From Fimbriimonadaceae bacterium (lineage in GTDB: Bacteria; Armatimonadota; Fimbriimonadia; Fimbriimonadales; Fimbriimonadaceae), in assembly GCA_022842565.1 (NCBI GenBank), contig JALHPH010000077.1:1-7457 (forward strand): a DNA stretch of 7,457 nucleotides, in the 5' to 3' direction. The stretch's first letter is position 1. Each line of letters starts with the position of its first letter. Made by a program: the position numbers and the translations under genes. Shown piece after piece: positions 1 to 5,474 of this stretch. Below the pieces are notes generated by a model. That model was not told the DNA's origin. It was given only the letters and a program-made list of their open reading frames with translations, and did not search any database.

Positions 1-86
1 TCGCGCCAAAGCGAGACTTATGTGCTCTATCTTGGAAAGTCCGCGCGTGAAGCGCGGACTCACTTGATTCGTTTCTCGCGCCAGCT
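1..86. other. Region downstream of the dockerin-like gene
   Basis: No gene is visible here. The stretch holds the hairpin listed separately. An 8-base direct repeat, TCGCGCCA, occurs at 1-8 and again at 76-83. The repeat is short and could be chance. The window edge cuts off whatever lies to the left. Confidence 0.5.
38..60 (-). terminator. Perfect 9-bp hairpin after the dockerin-like gene; possible weak terminator
   Basis: AGTCCGCGC (38-46) pairs perfectly with GCGCGGACT (52-60) around the 5-base loop GTGAA. The hairpin begins 27 bases beyond the stop codon of the leftmost minus-strand gene, where a terminator is expected. Read on the minus strand it is followed only by a short T run (ACTTTCC), so it is not a textbook intrinsic terminator. 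It could instead be an mRNA 3'-end stabiliser or one copy of a dispersed palindromic repeat. The structure is plain in the sequence; its role is inferred. Confidence 0.55.
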
Positions 87-1247
87 TTAGTCGCCGAACT
101 GGCCGAAATTGCCCGCCAGGATTGAAAAGTCCCCGGGACCCACTTCGTCGTCGCCGTTCAGGTCCGCTTCCGCATTGAAGTTAGGATCGCCAAGGAACGA
201 GCCGAAGGCAAGCGACAGAGCGCTGAAATCGCTGGGGCCGATTTCATTGTCACCGGTCACGTCGCCATTCAGCAACGAAACGCTCCCGAACAATGAACCC
301 ATATCGGTGTGATTGATGCTGTAGGCGCGGGCCAGCCAGTGCGATGCCTTCACCGCGATCGACAGGTTTCCGCGCGAGACAGGAGCGACGGTGTATTGCC
401 CGCTGGCATCCAGCGACGTGTTAAGGGTCTCAAGCACGGTGCCGCTGGTGTTGCGCACCTCGACGGTGACGGCGCGACCATTGACTGCGCCCACAAAGTT
501 CTCCAATGTCACGGTGCCGCGCACGGCCCCAACGGGGAGCGTCTCGACTTTGTAATCATCAAAAGTGGCCGCGTTGAAGCCTCCATTCAGAGGATCGACG
601 CCGTAATCGCTGGCAACCGCGCCGAAGGAATATCCGACCAAATCGACATCCGTCAGTCCGGTCAATCCGGTTGCGGTGGTGTTATTTTGAATTTGCCCCA
701 GCCACTGCTGATTCACGTAGCCGTCGACTTTCTTGAGGCCAGGCGCAACGACCAGAATGAGATCGTACCAAGTGTTCGCGTTGGTGATCGGAAGGGTCGA
801 TTGGAAGACTGCATCGGCCGAGCCGCCCCGAAGCATTGGGCGACCGTTAGCGCCCAGCACGAGCGTGCCGTAGCTCTCGGTCCCGCTGGCGTTCCAACCC
901 TCCAGACCGAAAGCCGAGTTATCCGCGCGAGTGGCCGGAGTTGAATCATTGTAGTTGAGGCGAACTCGGGTCACGACGAGCCCAGCAGTTTGCGATGCGA
1001 ATGGGAGATAAGCGAACGCCGACGAGTAAGCGGATGAATCACTAACCACGCCCTGCGAACCGCCGACACCTGCCGAAGCCGTTACGATGAAATCTGCGCT
1101 TCCCAGACCGATCCAGCCATTTTGCGTATCAAGCGGTCCGGCAACGTACGGGGGCACTGAAGTGGTGTTGAACCCGGTATCGACCAAGATTGCGCCGAAA
1201 GAAGTGGCGGCGACACCAAGGGTCGCAAGGAGGGCAAGGCTTCGCAT
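87..1247 (-). CDS. Secreted dockerin-like (EF-hand repeat) protein with jelly-roll-type N-terminal domain
   Basis: This is a predicted exported protein of 386 aa. With the chosen ATG (1247) it opens with a compact signal peptide, MRSLALLATLGVAATSFGA. Residues about 20-239 look like a beta-rich LamG/concanavalin-like fold, ending in FDDYKVE. Residues about 240-326 resemble a carboxypeptidase-regulatory or Ig-like beta-sandwich (GTVTLENF, TVEVRNTSG, GQYTVAPV). The C-terminus carries two dockerin-like calcium-binding loops, DVTGDNEIGPSDF (about 329-341) and DLNGDDEVGPGDF (about 362-374). True dockerins bind cohesins in cellulosomes, but single copies like this are common on secreted proteins of non-cellulosomal bacteria, where the partner is unknown. 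The frame stays open upstream to an ATG at 1268 and a TTG at 1322. Neither has a better ribosome site, and both give a poorer signal peptide. The gene is last in the murA-mreB cluster, 78 nt after the previous stop, and may have its own promoter. The ligand and function are not known. Confidence 0.85.
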   Translation of the reverse strand: MRSLALLATLGVAATSFGAILVDTGFNTTSVPPYVAGPLDTQNGWIGLGSADFIVTASAGVGGSQGVVSDSSAYSSAFAYLPFASQTAGLVVTRVRLNYNDSTPATRADNSAFGLEGWNASGTESYGTLVLGANGRPMLRGGSADAVFQSTLPITNANTWYDLILVVAPGLKKVDGYVNQQWLGQIQNNTTATGLTGLTDVDLVGYSFGAVASDYGVDPLNGGFNAATFDDYKVETLPVGAVRGTVTLENFVGAVNGRAVTVEVRNTSGTVLETLNTSLDASGQYTVAPVSRGNLSIAVKASHWLARAYSINHTDMGSLFGSVSLLNGDVTGDNEIGPSDFSALSLAFGSFLGDPNFNAEADLNGDDEVGPGDFSILAGNFGQFGD

Positions 1248-1256
1248 GACTCCATC

Positions 1257-1262
1257 ATGATA
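1257..1262 (-). promoter_or_regulatory. Candidate -10 box upstream of the dockerin-like gene
   Basis: On the minus strand the hexamer TATCAT matches TATAAT at five of six positions and ends 9 nt before the ATG at 1247. Transcription from it would start only a few bases before the start codon. I see no convincing -35 element. If the translation start is really the ATG at 1268, this hexamer falls inside the coding region and the promoter call fails. Confidence 0.3.
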
Positions 1263-1325
1263 ACCCATCCTGCGCTTGAACCGAACTAAGCCTAGGTCCG
1301 ATCCTGCATTCTTACGGGGCAATCC

Positions 1326-1808
1326 TCAGGGTTTGGCGAGGTAGGGGCTGTACTTGGGGTGGGGTTCATGAACCAATTCCGCAGCGCGCGCCAGGAATGC
1401 ACCCATGATGCGCCCGAGTTCGCCCGGTGGCGGCACATCGGACCGCACGACGATCCATGCGTTTGAATCCACCAACTGCCAGCGCACCAATCGTGCGAGC
1501 GCTTGCTGTTCGTTAGCATTGAGGCCCGTGGTCAGCGCCTTAGGTCCCTCAGGTGGGGGCGGCGGAAAATACTGGGCTTCTTCGATTGTCGCCGTTGCCA
1601 GTTGATTGAAAGCCAGAATGATGCTCCCGCGCGTAGGTTGCGAAGGCATTTTGACCTCGGATGCAGAAACACCGGAAGCCCGCAAGGATTTCACCATTTG
1701 GTTAAATCCGAACTCCGCTTCACGCTGCGAAACACCAGCGGGCGCGGCGAGAGCCACCGAGAGCAACAGACTAAAGATCACTGACTGCCCCGCTCGCGCG
1801 GATGGCAT
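1326..1808 (-). CDS. Small predicted exported protein of unknown function, overlapping mreB
   Basis: I do not recognise this 160-aa protein. From the ATG at 1808 the N-terminus is MPSARAGQS followed by a hydrophobic stretch (VIFSLLLSVALAA, residues 10-22) and a plausible signal peptidase site near AAPAG, so export is likely. The mature part has a five-proline run (82-86, YFPPPPPEGP) and a mixed alpha/beta remainder with LVRWQLVDSNAWIVVRSD near 107-124. It has no cysteines and no recognisable catalytic motif. The ATG start overlaps the 3' end of mreB by 38 nt. A GTG at 1781 would cut this to 11 nt and give MIFSLLLSVALA, but that loses the positive charge usual before a signal-peptide core, so I keep the ATG. 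There is no clear Shine-Dalgarno at either start. The overlap suggests translational coupling to mreB and perhaps an envelope role, which is inference. Confidence 0.72.
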   Translation of the reverse strand: MPSARAGQSVIFSLLLSVALAAPAGVSQREAEFGFNQMVKSLRASGVSASEVKMPSQPTRGSIILAFNQLATATIEEAQYFPPPPPEGPKALTTGLNANEQQALARLVRWQLVDSNAWIVVRSDVPPPGELGRIMGAFLARAAELVHEPHPKYSPYLAKP

Positions 1809-2784
1809 CCAGCTGTTCCAGCGCGCGACCCGTTCCCACTGCGACGCAATCCAGAGCGTTCTCGGCCACCCGCACGGGGATATCGGTCACGCTTTGGAGC
1901 AACTGGTCCAGCCCACGCAGCAGCGCGCCGCCGCCGGTCAGCACAATTCCACGCTCAATGATGTCGCTCGCAAGTTCGGGCGGGGTCTCTTCGAGCACGG
2001 CGCAAAGCTTCTCGGCGATCTGTCGAACCGGGTCGCTCAGGGCGTCGCGAATCTCCTCGCTGGTCACTTGCACGGTTTTGGGCAGGCCCGCCACCATATC
2101 GCGGCCACGCACTTCCATGCGCAATTCTTCTTCGAGCGGGAAGGCTGATCCAATCTTCAGCTTAATGTCTTCTGCGGTTGGCTCGCCAATCAGCAGATTG
2201 TAAGAATTGCGAATGTGCCGGACGATCGCTTCGTCGAGTTTGTCGCCCGCGACGCGAAGGCTCTCGCTCAGGACAATGCCGCCCAAGCTGATCACGGCAA
2301 TATCGGTGGTGCCACCGCCGATGTCGATGACCATGTTGCCACCTGGGGCCGCGATCGGCAAGCCCGCGCCGATAGCTGCAGCCATTGGCTCTTCAATGGT
2401 CATCGCCTGCCCTGCTCCGGCCTCTTTGGCGGCCTTGATGACTGCTCGGCGCTCGACGTTGGTCACGCCGCTCGGCACACAAACCAGGACCACCGGCTTG
2501 AAAAATCGCTTGTTTCCACAGACTTTGTTCAGGATGTATTCGAACATCTTGAGCGTGGTGGTGTAATCGGCGATCACGCCGTCCTTCATCGGACGAATGG
2601 CCGTGATGTTGCCAGGCGTCCGCCCGAGCATATCGCGTGCCTCCAGGCCAACCGCGAGCACTTTTCCGGATTGGGTGGCAATTGCAACCACCGTGGGCTC
2701 TTGCAATACGACACCCTTCCCTCGTTTATAAACGAGGAGATTTGCCGTGCCGAGGTCGATGCCGATTTCTTGTACGAGTCTCAA
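1771..2784 (-). CDS. mreB: Rod-shape-determining protein MreB (actin-like)
   Basis: MreB is a cytoplasmic, membrane-associated bacterial actin that polymerises with ATP and guides the elongasome, and so sets rod shape. At 337 aa it is normal for the family. The actin-fold motifs appear in order: phosphate-1 loop GIDLGTAN (8-15), VPSGVTNVERRAV (103-115), EEPMAAAIGAGLP (131-143), phosphate-2 loop VIDIGGGTTDIAVI (152-165), and adenosine motif VLTGGGALLRG (281-291). The start is a TTG at 2784. It gives a short N-terminus (MRLVQE) directly before the conserved strand, and no ATG or GTG lies in a suitable place. The TTG is 3 nt after the murA stop and has no purine-rich ribosome site; C-rich sequence precedes it. 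Translation probably depends on ribosomes finishing murA. No mreC or mreD follows; the next gene is an unrelated small exported protein. Identification is secure; the coupling is inferred. Confidence 0.96.
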   Translation of the reverse strand: MRLVQEIGIDLGTANLLVYKRGKGVVLQEPTVVAIATQSGKVLAVGLEARDMLGRTPGNITAIRPMKDGVIADYTTTLKMFEYILNKVCGNKRFFKPVVLVCVPSGVTNVERRAVIKAAKEAGAGQAMTIEEPMAAAIGAGLPIAAPGGNMVIDIGGGTTDIAVISLGGIVLSESLRVAGDKLDEAIVRHIRNSYNLLIGEPTAEDIKLKIGSAFPLEEELRMEVRGRDMVAGLPKTVQVTSEEIRDALSDPVRQIAEKLCAVLEETPPELASDIIERGIVLTGGGALLRGLDQLLQSVTDIPVRVAENALDCVAVGTGRALEQLDAIRASGAVSDL

Positions 2785-2787
2785 AGA

Positions 2788-4089
2788 TTATCGGGGGGAA
2801 GCAGGTCGATACGCTTCCTCCCATTCCTCCAGGGGTATGCGCTCAATGCTACCCCCGAGTTTGGAAAGGTGGTTTTCTAGGTTCTCGTAGCCTCGGTCGA
2901 TAAAGTGGACATTTCGGACCACGGTTTCGCCCTTGGCGGCGAGTCCGGCAAGTACCAGAGCCGCGCCTGCACGAAGGTCGCTCGCCTCCACGATCGCCCC
3001 ACTCATCTGTTCGACACCTTCAATCAAGGTGCTCCGGCCCTCCAGGCGCATGTTCGCGCCCATGCGGTTCAGCTCGGAAACGTGGCCTACGCGGCTCTCA
3101 TAAATCGTCTCCTCCACCACGCTCGACCCCTCTGCGAGTGCCAGGACCGCGGCCATCGGTTGCTGAATATCGGTCGGGAAGCCCGGGTAAGGCATGGTTT
3201 TGACGCGAATTCCCTTCAACCGCCGATTGCAAGAGACGCGCACCCAGTCGTGGCCCTCTTCGGCCTCGGCTCCGGCCTCCCGCAGCTTGTTAACGAGAGC
3301 CATTTGGTGCTCGGGCATCACGCCGATTACGGTCACGTTGCCCTGAGTGATGGCACCAGCCAGAAGATAGGTGCTGGCTTGAAGTCTGTCCTCGGGAACC
3401 CTGGATTCGGAGGGTTGGAGCGCTTCCACACCAGTGATCGTGATGGTACTGGTGCCAACGCCGTCGATTTTGGCTCCAGCGCCCTTTAGGAAATCGGCAA
3501 GGGCCAAAACTTCGGGCTCCATGGCGGCGTTTTGAATAACGGTGAGACCATGGGTTAGCGTGGCGGTGGCCATCAGGTGCTGGGTCGCACCCGCGCTTGG
3601 GAAGTCCAGGTAGATCTCTGCGCCTTTCAGCTGTTCGCACTCGGCATGGTAATGACCACTTTCCAGTTCGATCTTCGCTCCCATGAGCTCCAATCCTTTA
3701 ATGTGGAAATCGACGGGCCGAGCTCCAATTTTGCAGCCTCCTGGTGCCGGCAGCGAGACTTTGCCAAGCCGAGCCAGCAGCGCACCCAAGAGGTAGAAGG
3801 AGGTGCGGATCGGGCGGACCAAACCCTCGCCAACTTCAGCGGCCTTCAGGTGGGTGGCATCGATCTCAGTCCAACCCTCGCCATGGGTCACCGTCATGCC
3901 GTACTGCTCCATCAACTGCAACTTAATGCGCACATCGCGAACATCGGGCAAGTTGCGTAATCGGGTCACGCCACTCACCAGCGGGACGGCGGAAAGAATT
4001 GCCAACGCGGCATTTTTGCTGCCAGGAATCTCAACGGAACCTTCAAGCCGCTGACCTCCCTGTATTCGGAGCACATTCAATTCAGACAT
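2788..4089 (-). CDS. murA: UDP-N-acetylglucosamine 1-carboxyvinyltransferase MurA
   Basis: MurA transfers enolpyruvate from phosphoenolpyruvate to UDP-GlcNAc in the cytoplasm, the first committed step of peptidoglycan synthesis. The 433-aa length is typical (about 420-436). Visible family landmarks are IPGSKNAALA (21-30, with the Lys25-Asn26 pair), the active-site loop PAPGGCKIGARPVDFHI with catalytic Cys119, GFPTDIQQP with Asp307, and DLRAGAALVLAGL with Arg373 near the C-terminus. Having Cys rather than Asp in the loop predicts fosfomycin sensitivity, as known for the family. The ATG at 4089 is preceded by a good Shine-Dalgarno (AGGTGA). The gene heads the minus-strand cluster and is divergent from the fliL-like gene. 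Its placement directly before mreB recalls the murA-spoIID-spoIIID-mbl neighbourhood of Bacillus-type genomes. It is complete, with no sign of damage. Confidence 0.97.
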   Translation of the reverse strand: MSELNVLRIQGGQRLEGSVEIPGSKNAALAILSAVPLVSGVTRLRNLPDVRDVRIKLQLMEQYGMTVTHGEGWTEIDATHLKAAEVGEGLVRPIRTSFYLLGALLARLGKVSLPAPGGCKIGARPVDFHIKGLELMGAKIELESGHYHAECEQLKGAEIYLDFPSAGATQHLMATATLTHGLTVIQNAAMEPEVLALADFLKGAGAKIDGVGTSTITITGVEALQPSESRVPEDRLQASTYLLAGAITQGNVTVIGVMPEHQMALVNKLREAGAEAEEGHDWVRVSCNRRLKGIRVKTMPYPGFPTDIQQPMAAVLALAEGSSVVEETIYESRVGHVSELNRMGANMRLEGRSTLIEGVEQMSGAIVEASDLRAGAALVLAGLAAKGETVVRNVHFIDRGYENLENHLSKLGGSIERIPLEEWEEAYRPASPR

Positions 4090-4098
4090 GAGCAGACT

Positions 4099-4104
4099 TC
4101 ACCT
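4099..4104 (-). promoter_or_regulatory. Shine-Dalgarno for murA
   Basis: On the minus strand AGGTGA lies 9 nt before the murA ATG. This is the clearest canonical ribosome site in the murA cluster and fixes the murA start. It contrasts with mreB, the next gene, which has none. Confidence 0.7.
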
Positions 4105-4126
4105 ATGGCAATGCCTAAGACGCACG

Positions 4127-4139
4127 AGTGTACCGTACA
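4127..4139. promoter_or_regulatory. Candidate murA -10 box overlapping a short inverted repeat
   Basis: On the minus strand TACACT (4127-4132) fits a -10 hexamer about 38 nt upstream of murA. It overlaps a perfect interrupted palindrome, TGTAC-C-GTACA (4129-4139), the sort of site a dimeric repressor could use. The -35 region is poor. The arms are only 5 bp, so chance is a real alternative. The position, in the divergent region between two clusters, is the main reason to list it. Confidence 0.28.
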
Positions 4140-4190
4140 GGCGCAAAATTGCCTGGTTCGCGACCGCTAAACTCTGAAGCAGGTTCTGCC

Positions 4191-4196
4191 GATAAT
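4191..4196 (+). promoter_or_regulatory. Candidate -10 box for the fliL-like/ubiX/SDR cluster
   Basis: GATAAT matches TATAAT at five of six positions and ends 9 nt before the chosen ATG at 4206. No Shine-Dalgarno is visible between them, so a transcript with almost no leader is plausible. No good -35 hexamer is present at 16-18 bp spacing. This element also argues against the longer reading frame that begins at 4128, because the promoter would then lie inside the gene. Confidence 0.38.
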
Positions 4197-4205
4197 CCTT
4201 ACAGC

Positions 4206-4853
4206 ATGTCGGAAACAGCTGAAGCACCCAAAAAGAAAGGCGGAAAAATGCCGATTATGATCGCCGTTGTTGCGGTCCTTGCCGGTGGAGGTTACTTCAT
4301 GTTCGGCCGATCCGCGCCAAAAGAAGTGAAGGTTCCGGAGCCAGAACTCGGCTCGGTCATGCCACTTGGCGAAAAAGAGATGATCGTGAACCTGACGGAG
4401 CGCGAATACTTCTTGCGGGCCAATATCGCTGTTCAGCTGGATAAGAACGCACACATTGGTGGTGGCGGCGGCGATGGTCACGGCGGAAAGGCGAAGGGCC
4501 CCAGCGCCGAAGAGCTTTTGCTGCGCCAAGTCGCCATGGAGCGGCTCGCCACGGTGAGCGTTCGCGATATCAATACTCCCGGTTTTGGACCCAAGCTACG
4601 CCAACTGCTTGCTTCAGACTTTAATCACGCGCTCCACGCGATGCACGTGGAGGAAGAACCCGAGGACAAGTCCAAGAAGAAAAAGAAGAAGGACGAAGAA
4701 GAGCATGACGAGCATGCCCATGCGGCTCCGCTGCCCCGGCCCGGCGATATCGCTAAAGTCGACCTGACAGCTGTCGAAACGCCCGGTTGGGACTCTGACG
4801 AGGGACCTGTTCTGAAGGTCTACTTCGTTGAGTTCGCGACCATGCGCGAGTAG
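4206..4853 (+). CDS. FliL-like single-pass membrane protein with charged, His-rich insertion
   Basis: The 215-aa product has the FliL layout: a short basic cytoplasmic N-terminus (APKKKGGK), one membrane helix (about 15-33, MPIMIAVVAVLAGGGYFMF), then an extracytoplasmic domain. Family features are the strand motif LGEKEMIVNLTEREYFLRANIAVQLD (two pieces, about 54-79), a helical part ending in LRQLLASDFNHAL (131-143), and the terminal strand VLKVYFVEFATMRE. FliL sits beside the flagellar motor and stomatin-like FliL rings stabilise stators. Here the domain is interrupted twice: a Gly/His linker (GGGGGDGHGGKAKG, about 85-98) and a Lys-run then Glu/His-rich segment (about 155-173, KSKKKKKKD and EEEHDEHAHA). 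No other flagellar gene is present, so a flagellar role is uncertain and I give no symbol. The frame is open from 4128. I chose the ATG at 4206 because it gives a normal FliL N-terminus and follows a -10-like box. It leads the plus-strand cluster, 18 nt before ubiX. Confidence 0.8.
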   Translation: MSETAEAPKKKGGKMPIMIAVVAVLAGGGYFMFGRSAPKEVKVPEPELGSVMPLGEKEMIVNLTEREYFLRANIAVQLDKNAHIGGGGGDGHGGKAKGPSAEELLLRQVAMERLATVSVRDINTPGFGPKLRQLLASDFNHALHAMHVEEEPEDKSKKKKKKDEEEHDEHAHAAPLPRPGDIAKVDLTAVETPGWDSDEGPVLKVYFVEFATMRE

Positions 4854-4859
4854 AAGCCG

Positions 4860-4865
4860 TAAACT
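4860..4865 (+). promoter_or_regulatory. Candidate -10 box just before ubiX
   Basis: TAAACT fits TANNNT and ends 6 nt before the GTG start of ubiX, the spacing seen for leaderless transcripts in several phyla. No Shine-Dalgarno is evident in the 18-nt gap, and no -35 hexamer stands out. It could add an internal promoter to the cluster. It is equally possible that ubiX is simply read through from the gene before it. Confidence 0.27.
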
Positions 4866-4871
4866 CACGGT

Positions 4872-5474
4872 GTGCATTCTAAGAAGAAGCTAGTTGTCGG
4901 CATCACGGGCGCGAGCGGGGCGATTTATGCCCAGCGCTTCTTGAAGTTCGCCGCGCCACAATGCGAGCGCATTTATCTCACCATGAGTGAGCAAGCGTTC
5001 CAGGTCGCCCGGACCGAGCTCAAGATCCCCATTTCTCGGGAGCAGTTCGACCTGGCCGGCTGGCTGGGAGAGCCAATCGACAACACCGAGCTTCTGAGCG
5101 AGCGCGATTTCTTTACTCCTCCCGCGAGCGGCTCGTTTCGTCATGACGGCATGGTGATCGTCCCCTGCAGCATGGGCACCGTCGGGCGAATTGCGAACGG
5201 AATCAGCAACGATTTGGTCACTCGCGCCGCGGATGTCTGCCTGAAAGAGCGCCGCCCGCTGGTGGTGGTGCCGCGCGAAATGCCCTGGAATGTCATCATG
5301 CTCCGAAATCTCACCACCCTCGCTGAAGCCGGAACCACCGTTCTGCCCGCCTGCCCTGCTTGGTACCACAACCCCAATTCCCTGGAGGAGCTCGCCGATA
5401 CCGTCGTGGCGCGAATCCTACAGGTGCTGGGTTTTGAACAGAACTTAATGAAGCAATGGATGGTTGAAAATTGA
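4872..5474 (+). CDS. ubiX: Flavin prenyltransferase UbiX
   Basis: UbiX joins a dimethylallyl group to FMN, making prenylated FMN, the cofactor of UbiD-type (de)carboxylases in ubiquinone or menaquinone synthesis and aromatic-acid metabolism. It is a soluble flavodoxin-like enzyme that forms dodecamers. The 200-aa length is normal. The N-terminal GITGASGAIYAQRFL (10-24) and PPASGS (83-88) form flavin and phosphate contacts. Residues aligned by eye to the studied Pseudomonas enzyme are all kept: Ser15, Glu49, Lys125, Glu136, Tyr165, Arg181 and Trp196. The LKERRPLVVVPRE block (124-136) is highly characteristic. The start is a GTG (4872), placed immediately before the first beta strand, with no better alternative. 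The stop overlaps the next gene by 4 nt. No ubiD is seen in the window, so the client decarboxylase must be encoded elsewhere. The enzyme looks intact. Confidence 0.95.
   Translation: MHSKKKLVVGITGASGAIYAQRFLKFAAPQCERIYLTMSEQAFQVARTELKIPISREQFDLAGWLGEPIDNTELLSERDFFTPPASGSFRHDGMVIVPCSMGTVGRIANGISNDLVTRAADVCLKERRPLVVVPREMPWNVIMLRNLTTLAEAGTTVLPACPAWYHNPNSLEELADTVVARILQVLGFEQNLMKQWMVEN
5458..5463 (+). promoter_or_regulatory. Ribosome site that decides the TTG start of the SDR gene
   Basis: GGATGG lies 7 nt before the TTG at 5471, inside the end of ubiX. Together with the TTGA stop/start overlap, it supports starting the next protein exactly at its first beta strand (MRVIIAGGSG). Confidence 0.5.

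Noticed and set aside
309..944. 211-codon plus-strand open frame antisense to the dockerin-like gene
   Set aside because: It lacks a recognisable domain and lies wholly opposite a gene with a clear signal peptide and EF-hand repeats. Long antisense frames are expected in GC-rich coding DNA.
2215..2880. 221-codon plus-strand open frame antisense to mreB and the end of murA
   Set aside because: The opposite strand encodes unmistakable MreB and MurA. The antisense product has no family features.
4128..4205. 26-codon N-terminal extension of the FliL-like protein
   Set aside because: The extension lies over the divergent promoter region, has no ribosome site, and would put a non-FliL-like leader before the basic N-terminus and membrane helix.
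4671..4700. A-rich lysine-codon tract as a programmed frameshift site
   Set aside because: The tract lacks the A-AAA-AAG heptamer (a G breaks the run), and the original frame continues into the conserved FliL C-terminal strand. No shift is needed.
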